49,692 bases of DNA. Source: Paenibacillus sp. Root52 (GTDB lineage Bacteria > Bacillota > Bacilli > Paenibacillales > Paenibacillaceae). The notes under the pieces were generated by a model. It did not search any database. It was not told the DNA's origin and was given only the letters and a program-made list of their open reading frames with translations. Positions 38,470 to 48,749 of the stretch are shown one piece after another (the stretch's first letter is position 1; every line of letters starts with the position of its first letter). The DNA lies in NCBI RefSeq assembly GCF_001426865.1, contig NZ_LMFO01000021.1, positions 1 to 49,692 of the forward strand, given 5' to 3'. A program made the position numbers and the translations under genes.

Positions 38470-38521
38470 GGGGATGTCTCTGTTCGCTCGTGATTTACGG
38501 GTGGGCGGGGCATCCTCTTTT
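38470..38521 (+). terminator. pyrG terminator
   Basis: GGGGATGTC pairs with GGGGCATCCTC across a loop with GC pairing, then TTTT. Confidence 0.75.
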
Positions 38522-38580
38522 CGTCATGCTCTTAGAAATCATAGATGGGATAAAATGTTTTCGGTCAATTTGAACCTGGA

Positions 38581-38609
38581 GAAGGATTTTACTGGAAGAG
38601 GTAGAATAC
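38581..38609 (+). promoter_or_regulatory. Sigma-H promoter of spo0F
   Basis: GAAGGATTT (38581-38589) matches the sigma-H -35 RnAGGAWWT and GTAGAATAC (38601-38609) the -10 RnnGAATWW, with an 11-bp spacer. B. subtilis spo0F is known to have a sigma-H promoter. It lies about 70 bases before the start. Confidence 0.8.
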
Positions 38610-38681
38610 TTATCATGACGACTATGGGATAGTTATCCAGATTCGGACGTTTATGCTTTCCTAAATCCAGGAGGTTACACA

Positions 38682-39068
38682 GTGGAAAATAAAAAATTGT
38701 TGATTGTTGATGACCAAAATGGGATTCGTATCCTCTTAATGGAAGTGTTCAGCAGTGAGGGATATAATACATTTCAAGCGCCTAATGGTAAGGTAGCTCT
38801 TGAAATTGTAAATAACGACAAGCCTGATCTGGTGTTGCTCGATATGAAAATTCCCGGCATGGATGGGCTGGAAATTTTGAAGCATATTAAAGAAATAGAC
38901 CCCAACATCAAAGTCATCATGATGACGGCTTATGGGGAGCTAGATATGATTAAGGAAGCTACCGATCTTGGAGCACTCATGCATTTTACGAAACCGTTTG
39001 ATATCGATGAGATGCGTGTTGCCGTCAATATGCAATTACGAAATGATACCGCCAATAAATGCAGCTGA
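38682..39068 (+). CDS. spo0F: Sporulation phosphorelay response regulator Spo0F
   Basis: 128 residues, receiver domain only, the Spo0F length. Phosphoacceptor Asp54 in [13 protein letters not shown]; acidic pair in VDDQNG; Thr in MMTAYGE; Lys in FTKPFD. Accepts phosphate from sporulation kinases and passes it to Spo0B. GTG 38682 follows CAGGAGG. Its own terminator follows. Located between pyrG and fba, as in Bacillus. Confidence 0.95.
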   Translation: MENKKLLIVDDQNGIRILLMEVFSSEGYNTFQAPNGKVALEIVNNDKPDLVLLDMKIPGMDGLEILKHIKEIDPNIKVIMMTAYGELDMIKEATDLGALMHFTKPFDIDEMRVAVNMQLRNDTANKCS

Positions 39069-39092
39069 ATCCTGTGGAAACAGGATTTTTTT
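39068..39092 (+). terminator. spo0F terminator
   Basis: AATCCTGT pairs with ACAGGATT, loop GGAA, then T5; it overlaps the stop codon by one base. A second hairpin, CTGTGCT/AGCACAG (39199-39216), followed by CATTTTT, lies further on before fba. Confidence 0.9.
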
Positions 39093-39241
39093 GTGTATAA
39101 ATAACCAAATATAAGGATTGTATTAATCCAAGGTATTCCAGTGAAATTTTCAGGGAATATTGAAATTGATGATGCCGTCATGTGATATCTATGAAAACTG
39201 TGCTGCAAAGCACAGCATTTTTGCAAATGCATGTTTAGTAT

Positions 39242-39263
39242 TTGACATGGGATGTGGTATAAT
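39242..39263 (+). promoter_or_regulatory. Likely fba promoter
   Basis: TATAAT at 39258-39263 with TG one base upstream (extended -10). The nearby TTGACA at 39243 is only 10 bp away, too close to be its -35 partner. Confidence 0.5.
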
Positions 39264-39328
39264 AAGCCCGTATGTGATTTCGGCTAAAAACCATAGACAT
39301 AACCCAAACCCCTAGGAGGATTGAAACC

Positions 39329-40183
39329 ATGCCATTAGTATCTATGACAGACATGTTGAACAAAGCACTCGAAGGAAAATATGCAGTTGGTCAATACAAC
39401 ATCAATAACCTTGAGTGGACTCAAGCAATTCTTACTGCTGCTGAAGAAGAAAAATCCCCAGTAATCCTGGGTGTTTCCGAAGGCGCAGCACGTCACATGG
39501 GTGGCTTTACTACTGTAGTTAAAATGGTAGAAGGACTCTTGATTGACATGAAAATCTCCGTACCAGTTGCTATTCACCTGGATCACGGTTCAAGCTTCGA
39601 CAAATGTAAAGAAGCGATTGACGCTGGATTTACATCCGTTATGATTGACGGTTCCCATCACTCCATCGATGAGAACATCGAAATGACTAAAAAAGTGGTT
39701 GAATATGCACACGCTAAAGGCGTTTCTGTAGAAGCTGAAGTAGGTACTGTAGGCGGACAAGAAGACGACGTTATCGGTGGTATTCAATACGCTGACCTGA
39801 ACGAGTGTATCCGTATCGTTAAAGAAACAGGTATCGATACTTTGGCACCGGCTCTGGGTTCCGTACACGGTCCTTACCAAGGCGAGCCAAACCTAGGTTT
39901 CAAAGAAATGGAAGAAGTTCGTGACGCGGTACAAGTTCCACTCGTATTGCACGGTGGTACTGGTATTCCTAAACACGATATCGATAAAGCAATCTCCCTG
40001 GGTACTTCCAAAATCAACGTGAACACAGAGAACCAAATCTCTTTCACTAAAGCAGTTCGTGAAGTACTTGCAGCTAAACCAAATGCTTACGATCCACGTA
40101 CATTCATCGTACCAGGCCGTGATGCAATCAAAGAAACAGTTAAAGGTAAAATCCGCGAGTTTGGTTCTAACAACAAAGCGTAA
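39329..40183 (+). CDS. fbaA: Fructose-bisphosphate aldolase, class II
   Basis: 284 residues. Zinc-dependent cleavage of fructose 1,6-bisphosphate to dihydroxyacetone phosphate and glyceraldehyde 3-phosphate. Zinc ligands and catalytic residues lie in [18 protein letters not shown] and [21 protein letters not shown] is the phosphate-binding end of the barrel. AGGAGG precedes ATG 39329. Codon choice is highly biased, in line with a strongly expressed glycolytic gene. Confidence 0.97.
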   Translation: MPLVSMTDMLNKALEGKYAVGQYNINNLEWTQAILTAAEEEKSPVILGVSEGAARHMGGFTTVVKMVEGLLIDMKISVPVAIHLDHGSSFDKCKEAIDAGFTSVMIDGSHHSIDENIEMTKKVVEYAHAKGVSVEAEVGTVGGQEDDVIGGIQYADLNECIRIVKETGIDTLAPALGSVHGPYQGEPNLGFKEMEEVRDAVQVPLVLHGGTGIPKHDIDKAISLGTSKINVNTENQISFTKAVREVLAAKPNAYDPRTFIVPGRDAIKETVKGKIREFGSNNKA

Positions 40184-40205
40184 TTTATCTCAAACAGTTC
40201 CATAC

Positions 40206-40252
40206 TGTGAAATGGAAGAACACCGCCTAGCCGGTGTCTTTCCATTTTCACA
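40206..40252 (+). terminator. Long hairpin after fba
   Basis: TGTGAAATGGAAGA-side pairs with CTTTCCATTTTCACA and the inner ACACCG with CGGTGT, loop CCTAGC. U-run is weak, so ending may be inefficient and murA2 may also be read from it. Confidence 0.65.
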
Positions 40253-40330
40253 CCTTATTTCTACATCGTTAGCCATCAGCACGTATTGCCGTTCATCGGC
40301 TGCAAAACACGTAGGGGGACATTAAGCTTT

Positions 40331-41584
40331 ATGGAAAAATTGATGATTAGTGGCGGACGTCCGTTACAGGGAACTGTAACCATAAGCGGCGCCAAGAACA
40401 GCGCCATTGCGCTTATTCCTGCAGCATTGCTTGCCGAGTCAGAGGTCGTGCTTGACAACCTGCCACTTTTGAGTGATGTGGCCGTATATGCGGAAATTTT
40501 GGAGGAACTCGGAGCGCGTGTGACATGGGAAGGCAGTCAGATGAGAATCGATCCTTCCGATATTAAATCCATTCCTATGCCGAATGAGCCTGTGAAGAAA
40601 CTTCGTGCTTCATACTATATGATGGGTGCGCTACTTGGGCGTTTCAAAGAAGCGACCATCGGTTTACCTGGAGGTTGTAACTTTGAACCTCGTCCGATTG
40701 ATCAACATATCAAAGGTTTTGAAGCGCTTGGCGCAACGGTTACAAACGAACATGGTTCCATTCATCTGCATGCGAAAGAGCTTCGCGGAGCTAAGATTTA
40801 TCTAGATGTAAGTAGCGTAGGTGCAACCATTAACATTATGCTGGCGGCAACTCGTGCCAAAGGCTCTACAATTATCGAAAACGCGGCTAAAGAGCCTGAG
40901 ATTATAGATGTAGCAACACTTTTGAACTCTATGGGTGCAAGCATTAAGGGTGCAGGTACAGAAACCATTCGTATTGAAGGTGTATCTGAACTGAAAGGTT
41001 GTCGTCATTCGATCATTCCGGATCGCATACAGGCAGGTACGTACATGATTGCTGCGGCAGCAACACGTGGAGACGTTCTGATTGATAATGTCATCCCCAA
41101 ACACCTTGAAGCTTTGACTGCAAAGCTAATTGAGATGGGCGTTGGCATTGAGGAACTAGACGAGAGCATCCGAGTTATTGGACAAGCATCGTACAATCAT
41201 GTGGATGTGAAGGCGCTGGTGTACCCTGGCTTCCCTACAGATCTACAGTCCCCGATGACGAGTGTATTAACACAAGCAACGGGTGTTAGTGTCCTCAGTG
41301 ATTTTGTATATAGCAATCGATTCAAGCATGTTCCTGAGTTAGTGCGAATGGGTGCTAAAATCCGTGTAGAAGGACGTTCTGCAATTATTGAAGGTAGTCC
41401 TTTGAATGCGGCTAAGGTAAAAGCATCCGATCTGCGCGCTGGAGCAGCGCTGGTGATTGCGGGTCTCACCGTTAGTGAAGGTGTGACTGAAGTAACAGGT
41501 GTTGAATTTATCGATCGTGGTTACGATCATCTTGTTACTAATCTGCGCTTGTTAGGTGCAGATGTGTGGCGTGAGACGGAGTAA
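40331..41584 (+). CDS. murA2: UDP-N-acetylglucosamine 1-carboxyvinyltransferase 2
   Basis: 417 residues. First committed step of peptidoglycan synthesis, adding enolpyruvate from PEP to UDP-GlcNAc. Catalytic Cys116 in [16 protein letters not shown] (the fosfomycin target), N-terminal SGAKNSAI and Lys/Asn22-type residues, and [19 protein letters not shown] near 300 are family signatures. The [10 protein letters not shown] form and location next to fba-rho resemble the MurZ paralogue of Bacillus. ATG 40331 follows AGGGGGAC. Confidence 0.95.
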   Translation: MEKLMISGGRPLQGTVTISGAKNSAIALIPAALLAESEVVLDNLPLLSDVAVYAEILEELGARVTWEGSQMRIDPSDIKSIPMPNEPVKKLRASYYMMGALLGRFKEATIGLPGGCNFEPRPIDQHIKGFEALGATVTNEHGSIHLHAKELRGAKIYLDVSSVGATINIMLAATRAKGSTIIENAAKEPEIIDVATLLNSMGASIKGAGTETIRIEGVSELKGCRHSIIPDRIQAGTYMIAAAATRGDVLIDNVIPKHLEALTAKLIEMGVGIEELDESIRVIGQASYNHVDVKALVYPGFPTDLQSPMTSVLTQATGVSVLSDFVYSNRFKHVPELVRMGAKIRVEGRSAIIEGSPLNAAKVKASDLRAGAALVIAGLTVSEGVTEVTGVEFIDRGYDHLVTNLRLLGADVWRETE

Positions 41585-41683
41585 ACGAACGATATATTGC
41601 AAGTTTACAGCAATACAGTTATTATTTTTACAGAACTGCATAACCTTTCAACAAATGGGTAAACCTATACTAATAGAGTTCTC

Positions 41684-41739
41684 AGCCTCTCCGGAACCAG
41701 GTGAAATGTACGATTTCCTTGGCCGGAGGGTCTTTTTTT
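41684..41739 (+). terminator. murA2 terminator
   Basis: CCTCTCCGG-side pairs with CCGGAGGG; inner AACCAGG/CCTTGG; followed by T7. The rest of the 41585-42054 spacer is the rho leader; I see no gene. Confidence 0.8.
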
Positions 41740-41925
41740 GGATTAGACATCATATGGCTGTAAGAACTGAGATTATTCCCTTTCCTCAAGCCCCCGGTTT
41801 GTTTGAACTGCGCTCCTTGGCCGGTTACCCGGATCGAACGCCTCATGACTTTTGTGTTCACTCACTAGCGGACAGTGCTGTGTATATAGCCACCCCGCCC
41901 GGAACTTACATCCAAAGACAAGTAT

Positions 41926-41955
41926 TTGCATTATAGCGGTTACATTCCGTACAAT
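41926..41955 (+). promoter_or_regulatory. Likely rho promoter
   Basis: TTGCAT (41926-41931), 18 bp, TACAAT (41950-41955). About 100 bases to the rho start. Confidence 0.5.
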
Positions 41956-42054
41956 GGACAGAAGAGAACGCGGTGTTATGCTGCCCTCCATAGCCGGAAC
42001 ATCTAGCGAAACTATCCATTTCACGGACTTATTAATTGAATAGGTGGTTATTAT

Positions 42055-43380
42055 ATGGATCTACAAATTTCCGATTTGGAAGAAATGAAATTAACGGACC
42101 TTTACAAACTGGCCAAAAAATATCAAATTCCATATTACGGTCAATTGAAAAAGAAAGAATTAATCTTTGCTATATTACGTGCACAAGCTGAACAAAGTGG
42201 TTTGATGTTTATGCAAGGTGTACTTGAAATTCTCCCTGAGGGATACGGATTCCTACGGCCGATAAACTACTTGCCAAGTACGGAGGATATCTACATTTCG
42301 GCTTCGCAGATTCGCAAGTTTGACCTTAGAACGGGTGACCTCGTATCGGGTAAGTGTAGGACGCCAAAAGAAAATGAACGTTACTTCGGCTTGCTGCAAG
42401 TCAATGCTGTAAACGGAGAGAATCCTTCAGCCGCTGCGGAAAGACTTCATTTCCCTGCACTAACTCCATTATATCCGCAGAAAAAACTGGTTCTCGAAAC
42501 ATCCCCCAACCATTTGTCCACTCGCATTATGGATGTGCTTGCTCCAGTAGGTCTGGGACAGCGCGGATTGATCGTAGCACCTCCCAAAGCAGGTAAAACA
42601 CTTCTCCTTAAAGAAATCGCCAACAGCATCTCAACGAACAATCCTGAAATTGAACTATTTGTCCTGTTGATTGATGAGCGTCCAGAGGAAGTAACGGATA
42701 TGTCTCGTTCGGTTAAAGGTGAAGTTGTAGCTTCTACGTTTGATGAGCTGCCTGAGAACCATATTAAAGTTGCTGAATTGGTGTTGGAGCGTGCACTTCG
42801 CCTTGTAGAAGCCAAAAAAGATGTCGTTATCCTGCTGGATAGCATCACACGTCTGGCTCGTGCATACAACTTGGTTATTCCGCCATCTGGTCGGACGCTA
42901 AGCGGAGGTATTGATCCTGCAGCATTCCATCGTCCTAAACGCTTCTTCGGTTCTGCAAGGAATGTGGAAGAGGGAGGAAGCTTGACTATTCTGGCGACTG
43001 CTCTGATTGATACAGGTTCCCGTATGGATGATATTATCTATGAAGAGTTCAAAGGTACGGGTAACATGGAGCTTCATTTGGATCGTCGTTTGGCAGAGCG
43101 CCGTATCTTCCCTGCGATTGATATTCGTCGTTCGGGTACTCGTCGTGAAGAAGTGCTTCTTAGCAAAGAAGAGCTGGATACAATCTGGACTATTCGGAAA
43201 AATATGAATGACTCACATGATTTTGTGGAGAGCTTCCTGAAGAAGCTGCGTAACAGCAAAACCAATGCAGAGTTTCTTGCTGCATTTGATGCAGCGGCCA
43301 ATAATCCAACGAGTAATTCGGGCACAACAACAACCCGTCGTTCACCAAGACAAACAGCCACATCAGCAACGACAACCTAG
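42055..43380 (+). CDS. rho: Transcription termination factor Rho
   Basis: 441 residues. RNA-dependent ATPase hexamer that ends transcription. N-terminal helix bundle plus cold-shock-like RNA-binding domain ([14 protein letters not shown]), Walker A APPKAGKT, Walker [12 protein letters not shown] loop and the R finger region [19 protein letters not shown]. The C terminus is a Thr/Ser-rich tail ([19 protein letters not shown]) unlike that of B. subtilis Rho. GGTGG-type ribosome site before ATG 42055. Confidence 0.97.
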   Translation: MDLQISDLEEMKLTDLYKLAKKYQIPYYGQLKKKELIFAILRAQAEQSGLMFMQGVLEILPEGYGFLRPINYLPSTEDIYISASQIRKFDLRTGDLVSGKCRTPKENERYFGLLQVNAVNGENPSAAAERLHFPALTPLYPQKKLVLETSPNHLSTRIMDVLAPVGLGQRGLIVAPPKAGKTLLLKEIANSISTNNPEIELFVLLIDERPEEVTDMSRSVKGEVVASTFDELPENHIKVAELVLERALRLVEAKKDVVILLDSITRLARAYNLVIPPSGRTLSGGIDPAAFHRPKRFFGSARNVEEGGSLTILATALIDTGSRMDDIIYEEFKGTGNMELHLDRRLAERRIFPAIDIRRSGTRREEVLLSKEELDTIWTIRKNMNDSHDFVESFLKKLRNSKTNAEFLAAFDAAANNPTSNSGTTTTRRSPRQTATSATTT

Positions 43381-43445
43381 TTGACTATGGGCTGATTGGA
43401 CACTCGTCGTTTAGGCTTAACCCATATAGATGTGAGGAGAACATC

Positions 43446-44720
43446 ATGTATTTAGTATACGCAGATGAAAAAGGTAATGTATTTGATCACCCGTCCTTGT
43501 ATGGACTTGCACGAAGTGGTGATATGATTGTTGAAATTATGGAGGATGAGCTTATTCCTCTGCCAGATGGTGCGACATTGGTGGGATTGCCGAGCACTCG
43601 TCCAATTGGTATGGATCCCGATACGGGCGAGATGTTGCCAATGCCTAGTGATACACAAGCTGTAGGTGCGTTATTGCCGCAAGGTTTCACCCGGCTGTGC
43701 TTGCCAGGTTATGTGAAGACGGATAAAGAGTACAAGTTGCCTTTGTTCGGTTATTCGGCAGTTGTCTGGAAAGATGGCGGTTTCTATGTCACAGCTGCGA
43801 AGTCGGATAGTCCAGATAAGTGGAATCCGCTTAACTGTGACCGGGATGATGTGAAGTCAGGTGTGAATCATTTGACGAAAAAATATCCGGAAAATCGTCT
43901 TTATACTCATCTATCGAATTGTGCGCTGGGATATGAATGCTTAACTTCATCCAACACGTTCTTGAATCGTTGGGAAGGCGGCGTGCCTGTATCATACTCC
44001 TGTAATGCCGGTTGCTTCGGATGTATTTCTGAACAACCCGATGACAGTGGTTTTGTATCTCCGCAGACACGTATGAATTTCCGCCCACGTGTGGATGAAA
44101 TTGTTGAAGTTATGCTGGAGCATTTGAAAACGCCGGAATCCATTATCAGTTTTGGACAAGGCTGTGAGGGTGAACCATCTACGCAGGCTAAACTGATTAT
44201 TGAGGCTATTCGTGAAGTGCGTTCCATCACGGATATGGGGTACATCAACATTAATACGAATGCTGGATTGAATGATCATATTAGAGGTATTGTAGATGCG
44301 GGGCTGGATCTTATGCGCGTAAGTACAATCAGTGCTTTGGACGATCATTATAATGCCTATTACAAACCTCGTGGTTATACATTGGCTAATGTCGAGAAAT
44401 CCATGAAGTATGCCGCTGAACAAGGTGTATACACATCCATTAACTATTTGATCTTCCCGGGTGTAACGGATCGTGAGGAAGAGATTGAAGCAATGGTTGA
44501 GTTTGCGCGCAGAACCAAACTACGTCTCATTCAGATGCGTAATCTCAATATTGACCCTGAGAGTTATTTGGATCTGATTCCTCCGGCTCAAGGTGACATA
44601 CTGGGAATGAAGCAGATGATCGAGATCTTCCAAGAAGAGTTGCCTGACGTCGTGATTGGCTCATTTACACATGTTCCACCAGCTGGAATGGCACGTCCTA
44701 AGCGCCTGATCACCTCTTGA
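43446..44720 (+). CDS. Uncharacterised radical SAM protein
   Basis: 424 residues. CNAGCFGC (Cys186, Cys190, Cys193) is the radical SAM CxxxCxxC cluster motif; IISFGQGCEGEPS (SAM contact) and DAGLDLMRVST follow as in the barrel. The first ~170 residues form an extra domain with LARSGDMIVEIMEDELIPLP-like beta strands and no known name. No C-terminal cluster domain visible. Reaction and substrate unknown. It sits between rho and rpmE, which are adjacent in B. subtilis apart from unrelated genes, and has GAGGAG before ATG 43446. Confidence 0.88.
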   Translation: MYLVYADEKGNVFDHPSLYGLARSGDMIVEIMEDELIPLPDGATLVGLPSTRPIGMDPDTGEMLPMPSDTQAVGALLPQGFTRLCLPGYVKTDKEYKLPLFGYSAVVWKDGGFYVTAAKSDSPDKWNPLNCDRDDVKSGVNHLTKKYPENRLYTHLSNCALGYECLTSSNTFLNRWEGGVPVSYSCNAGCFGCISEQPDDSGFVSPQTRMNFRPRVDEIVEVMLEHLKTPESIISFGQGCEGEPSTQAKLIIEAIREVRSITDMGYININTNAGLNDHIRGIVDAGLDLMRVSTISALDDHYNAYYKPRGYTLANVEKSMKYAAEQGVYTSINYLIFPGVTDREEEIEAMVEFARRTKLRLIQMRNLNIDPESYLDLIPPAQGDILGMKQMIEIFQEELPDVVIGSFTHVPPAGMARPKRLITS

Positions 44721-44730
44721 TAATTATGGA

Positions 44731-44759
44731 TTGCAACTGGCAATATGCCATGTTATAAT
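44731..44759 (+). promoter_or_regulatory. rpmE promoter
   Basis: TTGCAA (44731-44736), 17 bp, TATAAT (44754-44759): near-consensus sigma-A promoter. The short leader (44765-44823) has GTCCGC/GGCGGA pairing. Confidence 0.75.
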
Positions 44760-44823
44760 CTTCGAAGTTGTGCCATTTACTCTGGGTCCGCTTGAGGCTC
44801 AGGGCGGAAAGAGGTGAAAGGTA

Positions 44824-45021
44824 ATGAAAGAAGCAATTCATCCTAAATACACGATTGGTCAAGTATCCTGCGCATGCGGTAATACTTTTGAGACTGGTTC
44901 GGTTAAAGACGGACTTCGTGTAGAGATTTGCTCCGCGTGCCACCCGTTCTTCACTGGTAAACAGAAGTTTATCGATGCTGGCGGTCGTGTGGATCGTTTC
45001 AAGAAAAAATACGGAATCTAA
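44824..45021 (+). CDS. rpmE: Ribosomal protein bL31 (zinc-binding form)
   Basis: 65 residues. Large-subunit protein bridging the two subunits. Zinc ligands: CACGN with Cys near residues 16 and 18, then [13 protein letters not shown]; the C+ (zinc) form rather than the zinc-free YtiA type. AGAGGTGA precedes ATG 44824. Confidence 0.97.
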   Translation: MKEAIHPKYTIGQVSCACGNTFETGSVKDGLRVEICSACHPFFTGKQKFIDAGGRVDRFKKKYGI

Positions 45022-45065
45022 TTCAGCAATTCTTCGGGAATTGTCTGCTAATTGCATCCAAACCC

Positions 45066-45093
45066 ACCCCTGTCATCTTGACAGGGGTTTTTA
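45066..45093 (+). terminator. rpmE terminator
   Basis: ACCCCTGTCA pairs with TGACAGGGGT, loop TCT, then T5. 45095-45247 holds nothing further that I recognise. Confidence 0.9.
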
Positions 45094-45247
45094 TATGTAT
45101 GTTTGTGTATGGAAGGTGGAGAGTGCTCTACGATAAGATTCCTAGTTTCTAGCCCTTTTTAAGACTAGTTTTCTACATCGCAAGTAGGCCGAGCCGCATT
45201 CTAGATCGATTGGTAACAATTATTCAGCTCTCCCCATCTCCCTCTGG

Positions 45248-45276
45248 TTGCAATTTATACTACCTTACGTTATACT
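45248..45276 (+). promoter_or_regulatory. SRP RNA promoter
   Basis: TTGCAA (45248-45253), 17 bp, TATACT (45271-45276); start predicted at about 45284, the RNA's 5' end. Confidence 0.75.
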
Positions 45277-45283
45277 ATTTCTT

Positions 45284-45553
45284 ACCGTGCTAGATGGGGA
45301 GGTAGCGGTGCCCTGTAACTCGCAATCCGCTACAGCGAGGTTGAATTCCTGCTAGAGGTTTTGTCGATGTGAGGTTTGGTCCCTGAACGTGGTGTTGACG
45401 GTTGGGTCCTCCGCAATGAGTACTCATGAACCTGGTCAGGTCCGGAAGGAAGCAGCCATAAGTGAGATCACTCTTGTGCCGGAGGGTTGCCTAGCCTGAG
45501 CTATTGTTCAGGGGTGCCACTTGGATCGCAATTATCGATAGCAGGTGCACGGC
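45284..45553 (+). ncRNA. scr: Signal recognition particle RNA (large, Bacillus type)
   Basis: About 270 bases with the Bacillus scRNA plan: 5' CCGTGCTAGATGGGGAGG and 3' GTGCACGG close the terminal helix; an Alu domain with GGTGCCCTGTAACTCG and the S domain AGGTCCGGAAGGAAGCAGCC (conserved GGAA loop bound by Ffh). It is the RNA core of the SRP. Directly upstream of dnaX, as in B. subtilis. Confidence 0.96.
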
Positions 45554-45570
45554 TTACTATTAGAATTTGA

Positions 45571-45605
45571 GACCTTTGCAGTTGTATGTATGCAGAGGTC
45601 TTTTT
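45571..45605 (+). terminator. SRP RNA terminator
   Basis: GACCTTTGCA pairs with TGCAGAGGTC, loop of 10, then T5. Confidence 0.9.
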
Positions 45606-45727
45606 GATATGTCTACAAAAAAACCACGCAGAAATGGGTCAGATAAAGTTTGGATTCACCCCGGAATATAGTATAATGGGGGAACGACAAAGGACTCGAA
45701 TGCGAAGTGGAAGGAAGGTAACGCATC

Positions 45728-47485
45728 ATGGAGCATATCGCGTTATACCGGGCTTGGCGTCCCCAGTCGTTCCAAGATATGGTGGGACAACAGCATATTA
45801 TTCAAACCTTACAGAACGCGATTCGTGAACAGCGGACTTCCCATGCCTATTTGTTTAGTGGCCCTAGAGGAACGGGAAAGACAAGTGCTGCCAAGATTTT
45901 GGCCAAAGCTGTGAACTGCGAACGTGGACCTGCGCCTGAGCCTTGTAACGAGTGCGAAGCATGCCGGAGGATTACAACTGGTGCGGTAATGGATGTACAA
46001 GAGATTGATGCGGCATCCAACCGAGGTGTTGAAGAGATCCGTGATCTTCGGGAAAAGGTTAAATATGCGCCAACCGAGGTTCGGCAGAAAGTTTATATTA
46101 TTGATGAAGTACACATGCTTACGACAGAGGCTTTCAATGCGCTGCTTAAAACGTTGGAAGAACCTCCTCCGCATGTTATGTTTATTTTGGCAACAACCGA
46201 ACCCCATCGTCTACCGGCTACGATTATATCTCGCTGTCAGCGATTTGATTTTCGCCGAGTTTCGTTGGAGGAACAGACAGCACGCTTAGCTCTAATCTGT
46301 GAGCAAGAAGGTATGGAAGCTGACCTTGATGCACTTCAATATATTGCCCGTCTATCTGACGGGGGAATGCGGGACGCGCTTAGCGTATTAGATCAGATCT
46401 CCTCATTTACGGATGGGAAGGTAACCTATCAGCAGGTCATGGATATGACCGGTGGGATTCCATCTGAACAATTTGCGAAGCTTGCTGCCTCTCTATTGAA
46501 GGGTGACGTCGGTCATATCCTGCTGATGATTGAAGGATTTATGCATGAAGGTAAGAGTGCAGACAAATGCATGGAGAACTTGCTTTATTATTTCCGTGAT
46601 TTGCTTATGATTAAGATGGTGCCGGATGCAGATAAGCTAACGGATCGTGTACTCAACCCGGAGTCGTTCCGAGATATGGCTGAATCCTTCACTAAGGAAC
46701 AGTTGTTCCAAATGATTGATACACTTAATCGGTACCAGAGTGAAATGAAGTATGCAGTCCAACCACAGACACTATTTGAAGTTGCGCTGCTCAAACTGTG
46801 CAGTATTCCCGCGCAAGGCGCAATGGCTGATCAAGCAGTAGCTTCGTCAAGTGCTGGATCTACCGCGCCATCGACCGATAGTGGAGAGATTGGGCGGTTG
46901 AAGCAACAACTTGCTGAGCTTGAGAAGAAACTAGATCGCGCACTTAAAAGTGGGTTATCTGGTGGGGAATCTGCCTCAAGCAGCCCTTCTCGTCCGGCGA
47001 CACGTGCTCCTGTGTCTAGAGGGAACTCGCCAGCGAAGTTGCCTGCGCATTTGGATCAGTATGTTGCGCGTAAAGGATCGCCTGATTTTATGGAGATCAG
47101 CAAAAAGTGGAGTCAGATATTGCAACGCGTGAAAGAGGAGAAAGTCACAGTTCATGCTTGGTTTATGGACGGTGAACCAGTATCTCTTTTGGAAGACAAC
47201 GTATTAGTGGCTTTCAAAAATAACATCCATCGCGAAACGACCGAGAAGCAGGCTAACCGTGAAGTGATTGAACGTGTGCTGTCTGAACAGCTTGGACGTT
47301 CAGCGCGTCTGGTGACGATGATGCTCAAGGATTGGACTGGTGCAATGGAAGGAGCTTCTGAAGCGCCAAAGGAGGACTTTAAGCTTGAACCAGAGCATGA
47401 AGATGGAGGTTCAGGCAGCAAGCAACCTTGGATAGATGAAGCCATTCAGCTATTTGGTGAGGATCTTGTTGTGATTAAGGAATAG
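45728..47485 (+). CDS. dnaX: DNA polymerase III subunits gamma/tau
   Basis: 585 residues. Clamp-loader ATPase. Walker A GPRGTGKT (residues 45-52), the zinc-binding cluster CERGPAPEPCNECEAC, Walker B VYIIDEVHML and the sensor TTEPHRLPATI. A Ser/Pro-rich linker (about 385-440) joins a C-terminal tau-like domain. No slippery frameshift site noticed, as usual for Gram-positives. GGAAGG lies before ATG 45728. Confidence 0.97.
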   Translation: MEHIALYRAWRPQSFQDMVGQQHIIQTLQNAIREQRTSHAYLFSGPRGTGKTSAAKILAKAVNCERGPAPEPCNECEACRRITTGAVMDVQEIDAASNRGVEEIRDLREKVKYAPTEVRQKVYIIDEVHMLTTEAFNALLKTLEEPPPHVMFILATTEPHRLPATIISRCQRFDFRRVSLEEQTARLALICEQEGMEADLDALQYIARLSDGGMRDALSVLDQISSFTDGKVTYQQVMDMTGGIPSEQFAKLAASLLKGDVGHILLMIEGFMHEGKSADKCMENLLYYFRDLLMIKMVPDADKLTDRVLNPESFRDMAESFTKEQLFQMIDTLNRYQSEMKYAVQPQTLFEVALLKLCSIPAQGAMADQAVASSSAGSTAPSTDSGEIGRLKQQLAELEKKLDRALKSGLSGGESASSSPSRPATRAPVSRGNSPAKLPAHLDQYVARKGSPDFMEISKKWSQILQRVKEEKVTVHAWFMDGEPVSLLEDNVLVAFKNNIHRETTEKQANREVIERVLSEQLGRSARLVTMMLKDWTGAMEGASEAPKEDFKLEPEHEDGGSGSKQPWIDEAIQLFGEDLVVIKE

Positions 47486-47534
47486 ATTTACTATACGCCT
47501 GGTGCGATAACTATACCTAAGGAGATGAAAAGTT

Positions 47535-47846
47535 ATGAATAACATGAACCAAATGATGAAACAAGTGAAGAAAATGCAGGAGCAAATGTTGAAAGCACAA
47601 GAGGAGCTTGCGGACAAAACGGTTCAAGGTACTTCAGGTGGTGGCGTTGTGACAGCAGAGGTTAACGGACATAAGAAATTGCTAGCTATTACGATCAAAC
47701 CTGAAGCGGTAGATCCAGAAGATGTAGAAATGCTGCAGGATCTTGTAATGACTGCTGTAAATGATGCTATGACCAAAGCCGATGAGATTGCCAATCAAGA
47801 TATGGGTAAATTCACAGGCGGCATGAAAATTCCGGGACTATTTTAA
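47535..47846 (+). CDS. ybaB: YbaB/EbfC nucleoid-associated protein
   Basis: 103 residues, dimeric DNA-binding protein of the YbaB/YaaK family. N-terminal [20 protein letters not shown] helix and [20 protein letters not shown] core are typical. Lies between dnaX and recR as almost everywhere. AAGGAGATG precedes ATG 47535. Confidence 0.95.
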   Translation: MNNMNQMMKQVKKMQEQMLKAQEELADKTVQGTSGGGVVTAEVNGHKKLLAITIKPEAVDPEDVEMLQDLVMTAVNDAMTKADEIANQDMGKFTGGMKIPGLF

Positions 47847-47880
47847 TTTAAATTGATCCTCTAAAAGGAGACGCAATCGA

Positions 47881-48480
47881 TTGTATTATCCCGAACCGAT
47901 AGCCAAGCTAATTGATGCCTTTACTCGTTTGCCGGGTATTGGGCCTAAGACGGCGGCGAGATTAGCTTTTCATGTGCTTAACATGAAGGAAGATGATGTT
48001 ATTGATTTTGCCAAAGCACTTGTCAGTGTGAAGCGTAACCTTCATTACTGTTCTGTGTGCTGTAATATCACAGATACAGATCCATGCCGGATCTGTCAGG
48101 ATAAATCGAGGGATACCTCGGTAATCTGTGTTGTTCAGGATTCTAAAGACCTGGTGGCTATGGAACGTACGAAAGAATTCGATGGGTATTATCATGTCTT
48201 GCAAGGTGCGATCTCTCCTATGGAGGGTATTGGGCCGGATGACATTCGTCTGAAGGAACTGCTGACTCGGTTGAGTGATGAACGAGTACAGGAGTTAATC
48301 CTGGCAACGAACCCGAACATTGAGGGAGAAGCTACAGCGATGTACATTTCCCGTTTGGTTCGTCCATTCGAAATCAAGGTAACTCGTATTGCTCATGGAT
48401 TGCCTGTTGGTGGAGACTTGGAGTACGCAGATGAAGTAACATTATCCAAAGCGCTGGAAGGTCGTAGAGAGTTGCGTTAA
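47881..48480 (+). CDS. recR: Recombination protein RecR
   Basis: 199 residues. Works with RecO in loading RecA at gaps. HhH motif [15 protein letters not shown], zinc finger [18 protein letters not shown], and the Toprim domain [15 protein letters not shown] ... [14 protein letters not shown] 47881 follows AAAAGGAGACG, giving the standard N terminus [19 protein letters not shown]. Part of the dnaX-ybaB-recR unit. Confidence 0.97.
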   Translation: MYYPEPIAKLIDAFTRLPGIGPKTAARLAFHVLNMKEDDVIDFAKALVSVKRNLHYCSVCCNITDTDPCRICQDKSRDTSVICVVQDSKDLVAMERTKEFDGYYHVLQGAISPMEGIGPDDIRLKELLTRLSDERVQELILATNPNIEGEATAMYISRLVRPFEIKVTRIAHGLPVGGDLEYADEVTLSKALEGRRELR

Positions 48481-48562
48481 ACGCCTAGCTATGATCTGAA
48501 GGGCGGTATTCGATTTGTTATTTTGTTAGCCGATGTGTGTAGCAACGTAAACGAGTTTAATC

Positions 48563-48591
48563 AGAGAGCCCTTCGGGGTTCTCTTTTTTTG
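48563..48591 (+). terminator. Terminator after recR
   Basis: AGAGAGCCC pairs with GGGTTCTCT, loop TTCG, then T6. Confidence 0.9.
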
Positions 48592-48749
48592 TTTTATTGG
48601 ATGTGTAGGTCGGTGGTTTTGAGGGGTGGATGTAGTGATATTGTGAGTTGGAAGTCTGTGTACAGGAATATTCGTGGAATAAGTTCTAAGTTTGTCCTCT
48701 CCTTGATATGTATGAGATATGCTGTTTCAGATCTGGAGGGGGAGAGCTT

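Noticed and set aside
39243..39263. TTGACA and TATAAT pair before fba
   Set aside because: Only 10 bp apart, so they cannot form one promoter; the extended -10 alone is kept.
41556..41936. 126-codon open frame between murA2 and rho
   Set aside because: It overlaps the end of murA2 and its terminator, with no ribosome site.
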